Assembly (NCBI GenBank): GCA_028821775.1
Contig: JAPKFB010000003.1
Coordinates: forward strand, 62,001 to 126,000
Length of the DNA: 64,000 bases
Source of the DNA: Roseibacillus sp.
Lineage (GTDB): Bacteria; Verrucomicrobiota; Verrucomicrobiia; Verrucomicrobiales; Akkermansiaceae
Reading direction: 5' to 3'
The notes beneath the pieces are model-generated. The model was not told the DNA's origin. It made no database searches and saw only the letters and a list, made by a program, of their open reading frames with translations. The position numbers were made by a program, and so were the translations under genes. Each line of letters opens with the position of its first letter. The first letter of the stretch is position 1. Of this stretch, positions 9,689 through 19,888 are shown in pieces.

Positions 9689-9762
9689 GGGAAGTCGACG
9701 AAAGAATGACGGAACGCTTGGCGGCGGCATGGATTCCTGCACGAGGTTTGAGGATCAGGTTT

Positions 9763-12036
9763 CTACTCCAGAGTTCTCCCAAAAAACGCGTCCGCCACCT
9801 CGATCATCTCGTCGAACCAGACTTGTTTGCCAAGAAACGGATGAGGCGCGTCCTTGAGGAGGGTGAGATCGGACCGGATGCCCAACTCCTTCATGCGCCG
9901 CCGAAAGGCATCTGCGTGGGTAGTGGGATCGTCGGTTTCGCCCGAAATGAACCAGCAGGGCGGGTCCTTCTTGTCGAGGTGATACCGCGGTGAGGCGAGG
10001 CGATAGGTCGCGGGCTGATCCTCCTGCGCGCCGCCGAGAAACTGTCTCCAAATTTGGCCGCGATCCGCCAGCGCGGAGATTTCCCGGGTGCGTGGAGACT
10101 GCAAATCGGTCTGCGCGCCCATCGGCACGGCGGCCTGAATCGCGCTGCTGAAGGATGCGTTTCCGCCGTCGCCTTCAAGATCGTTTACTCCGCCCGAGGT
10201 CGCGAGCAAGGCGGTCAAGTGTCCGCCGGCGGAGAGTCCGATCGCGCCGATGTGGGCGGTGTCGATGCCGAATTGTTTCGCGTTTGCCCGCAGGAATCTC
10301 ACTGCGGCCTTGCAATCCTGGATCGCGGCCGGAAAGGGCGCTTCACCACTCAAGCGATACGAAATGGTCGCCGTCACAAACCCGCGCGTTGCGAGCGCCT
10401 GAGCAACCTTCTCGTGACTGGCCCGATTGCCCTTTGCCCAACCGCCGCCGTGAATGCAAACAATCGCGGGCAATTCGCCCCAGGCTCCCTTCGGCCGATA
10501 GAGATCCATCTCCAGGGTGCGACTTCCATAGCGCGCATAGGTCACGTCGAGCTTCGGATCCAAACCGTCCAGGATGGCTTGCGAGATCTTGGTCCTCCCC
10601 TGGGCGCGAGGTGGTGGCGGAGCTTGCCCGGCCGGTCGGGCGTCGCGTCGCATTTCCTCCTGAAACAGAACCGCCATGCCGCGCAGTTTACGCGTGATCT
10701 CACGATTGCGCGCGAGCTTGGACTCTCCGGGGTCTTGTGCCAGGTCGTAGAGCTCGAGGGTCGGATTCAAAAAGAGTTTCCAGTTGCGCCAGCGCACCGC
10801 AGCCAGCGCGCCGTGGCTGCCGTGATAGAAAAAGGCGTCATTGTATTCGTTGCGCTTGATCAAGGGTGCCCATTCGCCGGGCGGATTCCAGCGCCGCCGA
10901 AGGGGGACCGACGCGTTGAGGGATTTCTTCATTCCCGGAGGTGGCACGATCCTGGTCTCGCCCTTCAAGAGCGAGCTGATGTCACGCCCGTCTATGACCC
11001 GGCCTTCGGGGACTTTGATCCCCGCGAAGGTGGCGAGGGTGGGATACCAGTCCATGGCGCGCACGACTGCCGATGCCTCCGCTCCGGCCTGCAAACCCAA
11101 TCCTGGCCCCCAGGCGATCGCCGGCACGCGAAGGCCACCTTCGTAGGTCGAAAGCTTGCGCCCACGAATTTTCTGTTCCGGTGTGCGCCCCGGCCCGCGG
11201 CCATTGTCGGAGACGTAGAGGACGATCGTGTTGTCGTCGATGCTCATCCGTTTCAACGCGTCGAAGATGCGTCCCACGTTGTGATCAAGTTCCTGAATGG
11301 CATCGCCGTAGTCGCCCCAGTTTGAGCTGTCCTTGAATTCTTCGCTCACGCCGAGCGGGTTGTGGAGCATGGTGTGGGGCAGGTAGACAAAGAAGGGGCC
11401 ATCCTTGTGCTTCTCAATGAATTGAATCGCTTCGTCAGTATAGAGCTTGGTCAGTTCCGCGGGATCGGCCGGACGCTTGACGACCTCGCCGTTTCGCATC
11501 AAGGGCACGCCTCCCTTGTCCTCGAAAGAGACGATCTCAACCGGGTCAAGATTGTGCAGCAGCCCGAAATAGTGATCGAAGCCCTGATTGCGCGGCAGGA
11601 ACGGCTCGTGAAATCCGAGATGCCATTTGCCGATGCAAGCGGTCGCGTAGCCGTTGTCCTTGAGCAACTCGGCGATCGTCAATTCGTCGGGATGGAGGCC
11701 CGATTGGGAATCCGCGCGATGCACCCAGGTCGCGTTGCCTACCCGGCGCGGATAGCATCCGGTCAACAAGCCCGCGCGGGAGGGACTGCAAATCGGAGCC
11801 GCGGCGTAGTAGTCCGTGAAGCGTGTCCCCGCCTTCGCCATGGCATCGATGCGGGGGGTCTTGACCTCGCTCGCGCCATAACAGCCCAAATCGTAGTAGC
11901 CCTGATCATCGACAAAGATGAAGACGATATTGGGCGGACGGTCTGAAGCCGTCTGCGAGAGGGCAGTTCCACCAAGAAAAAGGAGCACTCCGGCAAGTGC
12001 CACCCGGGATAATTGTTTCAACTGTGGTGTCTTCAT
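9763..12036 (-). CDS. Two-domain enzyme: N-terminal sulfatase (S1) plus C-terminal alpha/beta-hydrolase esterase (BD-FAE/lipase-like)
   Basis: Sulfatase PNIVFIFVDDQGYYDLGCYGASEVKTPRIDAM...CSPSRAGLLTG; C-terminal LPAIVCIHGGGWAKGNRASHEKV (HGGGW oxyanion), IGAIGLSAGGHLTALLA (GxSxG), DDPTTHADAF, APHPFLG. Confidence 0.93.
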   Translation of the reverse strand: MKTPQLKQLSRVALAGVLLFLGGTALSQTASDRPPNIVFIFVDDQGYYDLGCYGASEVKTPRIDAMAKAGTRFTDYYAAAPICSPSRAGLLTGCYPRRVGNATWVHRADSQSGLHPDELTIAELLKDNGYATACIGKWHLGFHEPFLPRNQGFDHYFGLLHNLDPVEIVSFEDKGGVPLMRNGEVVKRPADPAELTKLYTDEAIQFIEKHKDGPFFVYLPHTMLHNPLGVSEEFKDSSNWGDYGDAIQELDHNVGRIFDALKRMSIDDNTIVLYVSDNGRGPGRTPEQKIRGRKLSTYEGGLRVPAIAWGPGLGLQAGAEASAVVRAMDWYPTLATFAGIKVPEGRVIDGRDISSLLKGETRIVPPPGMKKSLNASVPLRRRWNPPGEWAPLIKRNEYNDAFFYHGSHGALAAVRWRNWKLFLNPTLELYDLAQDPGESKLARNREITRKLRGMAVLFQEEMRRDARPAGQAPPPPRAQGRTKISQAILDGLDPKLDVTYARYGSRTLEMDLYRPKGAWGELPAIVCIHGGGWAKGNRASHEKVAQALATRGFVTATISYRLSGEAPFPAAIQDCKAAVRFLRANAKQFGIDTAHIGAIGLSAGGHLTALLATSGGVNDLEGDGGNASFSSAIQAAVPMGAQTDLQSPRTREISALADRGQIWRQFLGGAQEDQPATYRLASPRYHLDKKDPPCWFISGETDDPTTHADAFRRRMKELGIRSDLTLLKDAPHPFLGKQVWFDEMIEVADAFFGRTLE

Positions 12037-12142
12037 CTGTTCATTCTCCCTGCGATCGAGCGACAGGATGCCGCCATGAATCGCCCGTGTTATTGCACAT
12101 CATGATCTGAGGAGTCGCGGGGGATCTTGCGCGCGCGGTAGC

Positions 12143-13543
12143 TTACCCGATTAACTCCTGGATCACCTCTCCCCCGAATTGGCTGAGCTGTTTGAAGCGG
12201 CCCGCGTGATAGTAGGTCAGGCGATTGTCGTCGAGACCGAGGAGATGCAGGAGAGTAACATGGACGTCGCGAATGGGATGGACGCACTCAACCGCTTCGG
12301 CCCCGAGTTCGTCCGTCGCTCCCACCGTGTGTCCACCCTTCGTTCCACCACCGGCGAACCACATCGTCATCGCCTTGGCGTTGTGGTCGCGGCCGTAGGA
12401 CTTGCCGCCTCCCCGAAGCCCGTTGTCGGGAGTGCGGCCGAATTCGCCACAGAAGATCACCAGGGTCTCATCGAGCAGTCCCCGCTGCTTGAGATCCTTG
12501 AGGAGGGCGGCAATGGGACGATCGACCGAACGGATCAGGGACCCGTGTGCTCGTTCGATGTAGTCGTGGCTATCCCAATTTCCGGCATAGGCTTGGACGA
12601 ACCGGACGCCCTTCTCGATCAGGCGGCGGGCCAGCAGGCACTTGCGCCCGAAGGCATCCGTCTTCGCCTGGCCGATCCCGTACATCTCTCGGGTGGCCTC
12701 GCTCTCACCGTCGAGATCGAGAATGTCGGGCACCTCCATCTGCATCCGATAGGCCAGTTCATACGAATTCAAGCGCGCCTCCAGTTCGCTTCGTCCGGGG
12801 CGAGCCGCCAGGTGTCCCTGGTTCAGCTTCGCGAGGAGGTCGAGGTTGGCCCGCTGCCGCTGACGGCTCACTCCCTTTGGCGGATTCAGATCGAGGATGG
12901 GGCTCCCTTCCGGGCGCAGGGGCGTGCCTTGAAATTGAGCCGGTAGGTAACCGTTGGACCAATTGGCGGCTCCACCCTGCGGATAACTTGAGCGCGGCAG
13001 GACCACGAAGCCGGGAAGGTTCTCGTTCTGCGAACCCAGACCATAGGTGACCCAGGAACCAATCCCCGGGTCGCCGCCGAAGCGGTTCCCGGTGTTGATG
13101 TGATAGCACGCGGTGGGATGGTTGACCGACTCCGCCTGGGCGCCGCGGTAGAAGCAAATATCATCGACCCTCTCCTTGAGGTGAGTCCACTCGCTACAGA
13201 TGTCGGCCCCGCACTGGCCCGCCTTGATGAACTCGAACGGACTCTGCACGAAGTAGCGTTTGCCGGAGGACATCGCGCTCTCCTGCTCTCCGCTGCGAGT
13301 GAAAGCCTGGAGATGACGATTCGTCAGCTCGGGCTTCGGGTCAAAGGTGTCGATGTGGGACGGCCCGCCCTCCATCATGAGAAAGATGCAGCGCTTGGCC
13401 CTGGCGGGATGATGAACACGCTCCTCACTGCCTGTCTCCGCGCCCCGGAGCAGGGAGGTCAGAGCCAGGGATCCCAGGCTCGCGCCGAGACCGTAGAGGA
13501 CGTCGCGGCGCCCGGGCATGAAGACGTTGGGAGGGGATTGCAT
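12143..13543 (-). CDS. DUF1501 family protein (alkaline-phosphatase/sulfatase superfamily)
   Basis: RAKRCIFLMMEGGPSHIDTFDPKPEL, FCGEFGRTPDNGLRGGGKSYGRDHNAKAMTMWFAGGGTKGG, VHVTLLHLLGLDDNRLTYYHAGRFKQLS. The track start at 13555 is a TTG; ATG at 13543 (MQSPPNVFMPGRRDVL) is more likely. Confidence 0.93.
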   Translation of the reverse strand: MQSPPNVFMPGRRDVLYGLGASLGSLALTSLLRGAETGSEERVHHPARAKRCIFLMMEGGPSHIDTFDPKPELTNRHLQAFTRSGEQESAMSSGKRYFVQSPFEFIKAGQCGADICSEWTHLKERVDDICFYRGAQAESVNHPTACYHINTGNRFGGDPGIGSWVTYGLGSQNENLPGFVVLPRSSYPQGGAANWSNGYLPAQFQGTPLRPEGSPILDLNPPKGVSRQRQRANLDLLAKLNQGHLAARPGRSELEARLNSYELAYRMQMEVPDILDLDGESEATREMYGIGQAKTDAFGRKCLLARRLIEKGVRFVQAYAGNWDSHDYIERAHGSLIRSVDRPIAALLKDLKQRGLLDETLVIFCGEFGRTPDNGLRGGGKSYGRDHNAKAMTMWFAGGGTKGGHTVGATDELGAEAVECVHPIRDVHVTLLHLLGLDDNRLTYYHAGRFKQLSQFGGEVIQELIG

Positions 13544-13547
13544 CGCT

Positions 13548-16268
13548 CTAGTCAAGGTAGGAGAATTCGTTCAAATTGAAGATCACGAGGCAGACCTGTG
13601 CCAGCCCTCGGGTCCGGGCATCGACGTCGCTGCGCTGGAGGTCGGGAACATACTGATCGTAGGCCGGCATTGACTCCCAAAAGCTATAGGGTTCCCCTGT
13701 TTTCTCGGCCATCACGGTCCGCGTGATCCCCTTCGGGAACTCCTTCGGCTCGTAGCGTTTGCCGCGTTCCTCCGCCGTCGCATTCTTCCAGTGACGGAGG
13801 CAGGATTCCAGCTCGACCGCAGTCGTGTGTCGCCCCAGTGCGAGCGCAAAGGCGCGGGTGACCACGTGTTCATCGCTGGTTCCCTCCTTGAGAAGACGGG
13901 CTGCGAAGGCGAGGGCGCGATCCTGAACCTCTTCGGAGTTGAAGAGCGTGAGAGCTTGGGGCGCGACCGTGGAAGTCTCCCGCAGTTCGCAGGACTTGTC
14001 GGATCCGGGTTGGTTGAAGGTCTCGAGGAAGGGATCCCGCAGGCCCCGAATCTTCTCTGCGTAGAGACTCCGCCGGTTTCGTTGCGACGGGTGCGGGTCC
14101 GGCTCGTAGACCGAGGCGGTGCCGCCCATGATCTGACGCGGCTGCATCGCGACCTCCAGATTGATGTCGGGCCGGGCAGGAAGACCGCCTCTCTGCCGGT
14201 TGAGCTCCCCGCTGGCCGCCAGCATCGCGTCGCGCAGCTCCTCTGCGGTGAGCCGGCGAGGAATCTGGATGGCATAGAAACTCTTCTTCGGATCCTTCTT
14301 CTCCACTACCGCCGGATCGGGATGCCGCGAGCTGCGGCGATAGGCCGCGGAGCTCAAAATGAGCTCATTCAACTTCTTCACCGACCAGCCGTTCTTCATG
14401 AACCAGCTTGCAAGGTAGTCCAGCAGTTGCGGGTGAGTGGGCTGCGCCCCGGTGCCGCCGAAGTTGTTTGGGTTGCCGGCCAGGCCCTTCCCAAAGTGCC
14501 AGCTCCAGACCCGGTTCACCATCACGCGGGCCGTCAACGGGTTCTTTTGGTCGACGATCCATTCTGCCAAGGCGAGGCGTCGATTCCCTTGGCCGGCGGT
14601 GAAGTCCGCGGGAGCCATTCCTCCGAGGTGTTCGGCCACGCTGAGCGGCCCAGGTCTCACCGGGTCGCCCCGGGTGTAGGCGTCGCCGCCGGTGAGAATG
14701 GTGTCCTCCTCCATGGCGCCCTCGCCCCACGGTGCGCCGGGCATGGGAGTGCGTGAGCTTACATTCTTTCGCTGAATCGTCTTCCCGGTGTAAACCGCGA
14801 AGGCGATCGGCTTGGTCTTGTCGAGTTCCCATCGGTGCCGCGACAGGTTCTTGAAGATCCGTGCCTGTGAAGCCTCGTCGCCGGGATCCAGGTTGTTGTT
14901 GCCGGTCTTGGCACTCCCGATTTCCTTTTTCTTCTGCTTCGCGATGCGTTCATTGAGGGTCTTTTTCTGACGCTGGTAGGATCGCTGCTTGGCCAGGATC
15001 CACTGGGTTGCCTCCGCAAAGCCCGTCTTGTTCTCTTCCTTCAGGAAGGGCGTGGCGCGCTCCGCAAACTGGGTCGTCGAGAAGACCGCCATCATGCGGT
15101 AGTAGTCGCGGGTCGGAATCGGATCGAACTTGTGATCATGGCACTTCGCGCATTGCAGCGGATGAGCGAGGAAGGCCTGTCCGACCGAATCGGTCACGTC
15201 GTCGAGCCACTGTTGACGCGTCACTCGGAAGACGCTCATGCCGGTTTGTTCCCACGGTCCCATCCGGAGGAAACCGGTCGCGATCAAGTGTTCCGGATTG
15301 CTCGAATCGATCTCATCGCCGGCCACTTGCTCGCGAACGAACTGATCGTATCGCTTGTCGTTGTTAAAGGCGCGCACCACGTAGTCACGGTAGCGCCAGG
15401 CATTTGGTCGTGCGTAGTCATTGGCAAATCCCGCCGAGTCCGCATAGCGCGCGACATCCAGCCACTGCCGACCGAAGTGCTCGCCGTAATGCGGCGTGGC
15501 CATGAGCTTGCGCCCGTAATTAGTCACCGCGAGTGCAGGGTCAGTCGCATGAGCCTCCGCAAAATCCTTCGCGTCCGTAGGTTGCGGCGGCAAACCGGTG
15601 AGTCCAAAACTCAACCGCCGTGCCAAGCCGCGTGCGGCGGCGACCGGAGCAGGACTTAGCCCGAGCCTGTTCAGTTTTCGGCGAATAAACCAGTCCACCG
15701 GGTGCTTGCCCTCGGGAACCTCCTCGACCTGGAGCGGCCGATAGGCCCAGAGTTTCTTGGTTTCGTAGCGGCGGTTGGTCCAGTCATCGCCCAGCCCACC
15801 GGAAGTCTTCACAATCTCACCGGTGGCGAACTCATTCCGCAATTCAGCAACGCGCTTTTCGTCCGGCCAGGGCGCTCCGGCATTGATCCAGTCGCGGAGT
15901 TTCCACTGCTGCTCTTTGCTCAGTCGATCGGCCTCTTTGGGCGGCATTTCATAGTCCTCATCCTCCCAGGTCGTCGCGAGGTAGAGGAGGCTCTTCCTAG
16001 CCTCGCCGGGGATGAGAACCTCGCCGCTTTCACCACCATTGAGAATGGTTTCCCGGGACGACAGGTCCAACTTCCCCTTGAGCTTCTTGTCCTTGTCGCG
16101 GCTGTGACAGGCAATGCACTTCTCTGCCAGGATCTCCGAGATATGCAGAGCGAAGAGCTTCTCGCCATCCGTCGCTTCCCCGCTCAGCGTGCTCGGCAAG
16201 GCGAGGGTCAGGATGACCGCGCATCGCAGGATCGCCGAAGGGAGTTTGGGGTGTTTCATGGGAGTCAA
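13548..16268 (-). CDS. PSCyt1-DUF1549-DUF1553 cytochrome protein
   Basis: LAEKCIACHSRDKDKKLKGKLDLSSRETILNGGESG, CAKCHDHKFDPIPTRDYYRM, WIVDQKNPLTARVMVNRVWSWHFGKGLA, RRLTAEELRDAMLAASGELN. Confidence 0.95.
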   Translation of the reverse strand: MTPMKHPKLPSAILRCAVILTLALPSTLSGEATDGEKLFALHISEILAEKCIACHSRDKDKKLKGKLDLSSRETILNGGESGEVLIPGEARKSLLYLATTWEDEDYEMPPKEADRLSKEQQWKLRDWINAGAPWPDEKRVAELRNEFATGEIVKTSGGLGDDWTNRRYETKKLWAYRPLQVEEVPEGKHPVDWFIRRKLNRLGLSPAPVAAARGLARRLSFGLTGLPPQPTDAKDFAEAHATDPALAVTNYGRKLMATPHYGEHFGRQWLDVARYADSAGFANDYARPNAWRYRDYVVRAFNNDKRYDQFVREQVAGDEIDSSNPEHLIATGFLRMGPWEQTGMSVFRVTRQQWLDDVTDSVGQAFLAHPLQCAKCHDHKFDPIPTRDYYRMMAVFSTTQFAERATPFLKEENKTGFAEATQWILAKQRSYQRQKKTLNERIAKQKKKEIGSAKTGNNNLDPGDEASQARIFKNLSRHRWELDKTKPIAFAVYTGKTIQRKNVSSRTPMPGAPWGEGAMEEDTILTGGDAYTRGDPVRPGPLSVAEHLGGMAPADFTAGQGNRRLALAEWIVDQKNPLTARVMVNRVWSWHFGKGLAGNPNNFGGTGAQPTHPQLLDYLASWFMKNGWSVKKLNELILSSAAYRRSSRHPDPAVVEKKDPKKSFYAIQIPRRLTAEELRDAMLAASGELNRQRGGLPARPDINLEVAMQPRQIMGGTASVYEPDPHPSQRNRRSLYAEKIRGLRDPFLETFNQPGSDKSCELRETSTVAPQALTLFNSEEVQDRALAFAARLLKEGTSDEHVVTRAFALALGRHTTAVELESCLRHWKNATAEERGKRYEPKEFPKGITRTVMAEKTGEPYSFWESMPAYDQYVPDLQRSDVDARTRGLAQVCLVIFNLNEFSYLD

Positions 16269-16397
16269 TCGCTGATGCCCTAATCTTAATACATCTGGCC
16301 CTGAAAGCGACCTTTCGCGGCGGATTCGTCTGAATCGGGATGAAGGCGATCAGCGCACGAAGATGGCACGAAGCGGCCCGCGCGCCTCGCCCCGGAC

Positions 16398-16530
16398 GGC
16401 CAGCTCCTTCGCCTTTTTGACTTCCTGCCGGATGTTTCCTTCTTCATCAAGGATCGCGATGGGCGCTTCATGGCTTTGAGCCTAAACAAGTTCGAGTACG
16501 TGCATGGTCACTTCGATCAATCGGTGACCT
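16398..16530 (+). pseudogene. Remnant of a PAS-like sensor domain, as found at the N-terminus of many PVC AraC-family regulators
   Basis: Frame starting from 16341 stop reads ...GQLLRLFDFLPDVSFFIKDRDGRFMALSLNKFEYV..., resembling the 'LFDxLPDVxFFxKDxxGRFMAxN' start of PAS/AraC proteins; no N-terminal start and decays soon after. Confidence 0.5.
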
Positions 16531-16628
16531 CCAACGAGTTGGCCGTCATGGCCGGGCAAATTGTCGTTGGCCCAGCTCTCCTCCTGGGTCGCCGTTCGCC
16601 GGCTTGAAGATGGGCGTGCCTGGCTGCG

Positions 16629-18035
16629 TTAATTACCAACCGAATTCAATTCCTTCATCACCCCGGATTTCCATGTCGCCAGGGCCGCTGCCATGCGCGC
16701 TTGTTCCTTGGGGTGGCTTGCGGCCAAATCCTGCTTCTCGGAGGGATCGGCCAGGAGGTCAAAAAGTTGGCTCTTCTTTTTGGTGGTGATCAGTTTGTAG
16801 CGATCTTCCATCCAGACCGCCTCCTTGCCGTCCTTGTTGAGAAAGCCGATCGGCTTGTCGCGCGTCTGGCGTTCTCCACGAATGAGCGGCAGGAGACTGA
16901 TGCCGTCATAGATTCGATCGGAGGGCAGGGGAGTCTTGAGCGCCGCGAGGATGGTTGGAAAATAGTCGCTGGTCACACAGGGGGCCACAATGGTTTTCGG
17001 TCCCTTGATTTGATCCGGCCAGACGAGTAATCCAGGGACCCGGATGCCGCCCTCCTTGAGGGATAGCTTGTAGCCTGAGAGCCCGCCATTCGAACCAATG
17101 TGCCGCGGTGATCCCTGGCGGGCCGGTCCGTTGTCGGAACAAAACCAGAGCATGGTGTTTCCCTCGATCTCCAGTTTCTTCAACTCGGTCCGGAGACGAC
17201 CAACTTGTTCATCCATCGCAGTGAGGCAGGCGTAATAGTGCTGCGCTGGTCCCGGTTGGTTGGCGTAGATCTCGCGATACTCGGGTCCTCCCACCACCGG
17301 GGAGTGCGGGGTGTGAAACCAGATCACGGCCAAAAAGGGCCTTTTGCCTTTCACCGCTCCTTGAATGAAGGGCAGGGCGCGATCCATGATCACGCGCGAG
17401 TCGTCGCCTCTCGTGTTCTCGGTCACGGTTTTTCCCGGTCCAATGAAGTAATCGTTTCCGTAGGCCTTGGCCGGGTCTGCGGGCGGAGCCTTCTTCTTTC
17501 CCTTGAGGGCGCCTGGGTCGAGAAGGGGATTCCAGGTGGGCACTTTGGATTCGGTTACGAAGCAGTGATCGACATCTCGTTTCCAGGGCGGGCAAAAATA
17601 GCGCAGCGGATCGCTTCCAAAGGCTCCCCAACGCTTCTGGTCACCTTTCTTTTTGGAGAGCGTTCCGAGATGCCACTTCCCAAAGTGTCCGGTCGTGTAA
17701 CCGTGCTCTTTGAGGACGGTTGTGATGGGAATTTCGCTTTTCTCGAGGCGCCCTTTCATCGCGAAGGTGATTCCAAACCGATAGGGATTGCGTCCGGTGT
17801 AGATGCTGCCGCGAGTGGGAGAGCACATAGCGGCCGCCGCGTAGAAGCGGGTGAAGGTCACACCCTCCCGGGCGATCTGATCGAGATGCGGAGTCTTGAG
17901 GTGCGGGTGCCCATTGTAGCCCGTGTCGCCCCAGCCTTGATCGTCCGTCATGCAGAGGATGATGTTCGGAGCCCCGCTCGCGGAGGCGCCGAGAGTGAGA
18001 GAGATGAGAGTAGGAAGGAAAAATGTTAGCTTCAT
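16629..18035 (-). CDS. Sulfatase (S1)
   Basis: NIILCMTDDQGWGDTGYNGHPHLKTPHLDQIAREGVTFTRFYAAAAMCSPTRGSIYTGRN; CSPTR motif. Confidence 0.95.
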   Translation of the reverse strand: MKLTFFLPTLISLTLGASASGAPNIILCMTDDQGWGDTGYNGHPHLKTPHLDQIAREGVTFTRFYAAAAMCSPTRGSIYTGRNPYRFGITFAMKGRLEKSEIPITTVLKEHGYTTGHFGKWHLGTLSKKKGDQKRWGAFGSDPLRYFCPPWKRDVDHCFVTESKVPTWNPLLDPGALKGKKKAPPADPAKAYGNDYFIGPGKTVTENTRGDDSRVIMDRALPFIQGAVKGKRPFLAVIWFHTPHSPVVGGPEYREIYANQPGPAQHYYACLTAMDEQVGRLRTELKKLEIEGNTMLWFCSDNGPARQGSPRHIGSNGGLSGYKLSLKEGGIRVPGLLVWPDQIKGPKTIVAPCVTSDYFPTILAALKTPLPSDRIYDGISLLPLIRGERQTRDKPIGFLNKDGKEAVWMEDRYKLITTKKKSQLFDLLADPSEKQDLAASHPKEQARMAAALATWKSGVMKELNSVGN

Positions 18036-18222
18036 TCTGATCGCGACGGATTCACAACACGGGCTTGATCCTCGGGTGGGAGGCCGTTGGTGGAAAGTAA
18101 AGATTGTGCGCCCTGGGGAAGCCCTCAGGAGAGAAACGGCCTACCCCGGAAATGGGGGGCGAAGATGCGGAAATGAGTTCTCGATTGCGCACGGAGAGTG
18201 ATTGAACCTGCTTACCAGTCCC

Positions 18223-19773
18223 ATGAATTCTCACCGGAACGGTTGTTTGGTGGTCCTCTTCCTCGCGATTGCGGCCCTGGCCGATGCCGCGCGCATGCCC
18301 AATGTCGTTTTCCTGCTCGCTGACGATCTTGGTTGGAAAGACATCGGTTGCTACGGTGGGCCCGTGAAGACACCTGCCCTCGATGGGCTTGCCAAGAAGG
18401 GGGTGCGCTTCACGGAGTTCTATTCCGGGGCGGCCGTTTGTTCGCCCTCGCGAGCCACCATTCTCACCGGCCGTCATCACCTTCGGGCCGGAGTCTACAG
18501 TTGGATAGCGGACTTTTCCCAGCAGTCCCATCTCCTGGAGCGTGAAGTCACCCTTGCCGAGGTCCTGAAGGAGCACGGCTACGCCACCGCCCACTTTGGA
18601 AAGTGGCACCTCGGATTGTCTCATGGCAAGCGGGTGAAGCCGACCCCCAGTGCGCACGGCTTTGACTACTGGTTCGCAACGGCGAATAACGCGGCGCCGA
18701 GTCATCGCAATCCACGAAATTTTCTTCGGAACGGGAAGCCCGTGGGAGAACTCAAGGGCTATGCCTGTCAGTTGGTGGTCGATGAAGCCCTCAACTGGGT
18801 GGCCGACCATCGCAAGACGGACCCTGCAAATGCGACGCCCTTCTTTCTCAATCTCTGGTTCCATGAACCTCACGCTCCAATTGCCGCCCCCAGGGAACTT
18901 GTTTCCAATTACGGCGCGCAGAATGACCCCGCCGCGATCTATTCCGGAACAATCGAGAACACCGATCGTGCCATCGCCCGCTTGTTGGAGAAACTCGAGG
19001 AGGTGGGCGCTCCGGAAGACACCCTCATCATTTACTCCTCGGACAACGGGAGCTATCGCGCGGATCGAGTGGGGAACTTGCGCGGCAAGAAGGGGTCGAA
19101 CTATGAAGGTGGCATTCGCGTGCCGGGGATCTTCTCCTGGCCGGGCACGATCCCAGCAGGGCAGGTGGTAGCGGAACCTGCCGGATTGGTGGATCTTCTT
19201 CCGACGATTTGTGGGTTGCTGGGCGTGGACAAGCCGAGGGACGTTCCTCTCGACGGATCCGATCTCACCCCGGTTCTCAAGGAGGGTGGCAAGCCGCTTG
19301 TGCGACACCAGCCACTCTTCTGGTGGTTGCCTGCCTCCGGTCCTGCGGTGGCCTTGAGGGACGGCAAATACTCGCTGGTGGCGGAGCGCGACTATGAGCT
19401 TCCCAGGGACCGCAAGGAGATGGCCCGCCTGCGGAAGCAAATCGAGGAGGTCCTTCGAGGGAAGGGAACCCTGGAGGCTGAGCTGCGTGGAAGCACGATG
19501 CAGGCGCAGCTCTTTGAGGGCTTCAAGGACAAGGAGGCTGAGCAGCTGCGCGGTCAATACGTCCGGCTCAACATGTTCCAGGAATCATGGATTCCGGCCA
19601 TCAAGTCGGGGTCGTTCCATCGCTTTGCGCTGTATGACCTGAAGTCAGATTCGGGGCAGAAGGTCGACCTGGCAAAGGAGCTTCCTGAAGTGCATGTCCG
19701 CTTGAAAAAGGAGATGCTGAAGATCATCCGCAGCGTGGTGTCCGACGCGCCGGACTGGCATCTCAAGGAGTGA
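18223..19773 (+). CDS. Sulfatase (S1)
   Basis: PNVVFLLADDLGWKDIGCYGGPVKTPALDGLAKKGVRFTEFYSGAAVCSPSRATILTGR; CSPSR motif; ATG at 18223 preferred over the TTG at 18202. Confidence 0.95.
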   Translation: MNSHRNGCLVVLFLAIAALADAARMPNVVFLLADDLGWKDIGCYGGPVKTPALDGLAKKGVRFTEFYSGAAVCSPSRATILTGRHHLRAGVYSWIADFSQQSHLLEREVTLAEVLKEHGYATAHFGKWHLGLSHGKRVKPTPSAHGFDYWFATANNAAPSHRNPRNFLRNGKPVGELKGYACQLVVDEALNWVADHRKTDPANATPFFLNLWFHEPHAPIAAPRELVSNYGAQNDPAAIYSGTIENTDRAIARLLEKLEEVGAPEDTLIIYSSDNGSYRADRVGNLRGKKGSNYEGGIRVPGIFSWPGTIPAGQVVAEPAGLVDLLPTICGLLGVDKPRDVPLDGSDLTPVLKEGGKPLVRHQPLFWWLPASGPAVALRDGKYSLVAERDYELPRDRKEMARLRKQIEEVLRGKGTLEAELRGSTMQAQLFEGFKDKEAEQLRGQYVRLNMFQESWIPAIKSGSFHRFALYDLKSDSGQKVDLAKELPEVHVRLKKEMLKIIRSVVSDAPDWHLKE

Positions 19774-19888
19774 GGAAGGCGTCGATTGAGCCCGAGCGGA
19801 CGGTGGGTTCCGGAAGGACAAACAGCTCTCCCGGATGTAATGGCGGAGCCCCGGCTCGGGAGTCATCCTGAACTCGAGACCAAGAAAG

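Noticed and set aside
16286-16489. 67-aa minus ORF
   Set aside because: Arg/Ser/Pro-rich shadow of the PAS-like remnant on the plus strand.
18052-19557. 501-aa minus-strand ORF
   Set aside because: Fully antisense to the sulfatase at 18223..19773; composition typical of a shadow frame.
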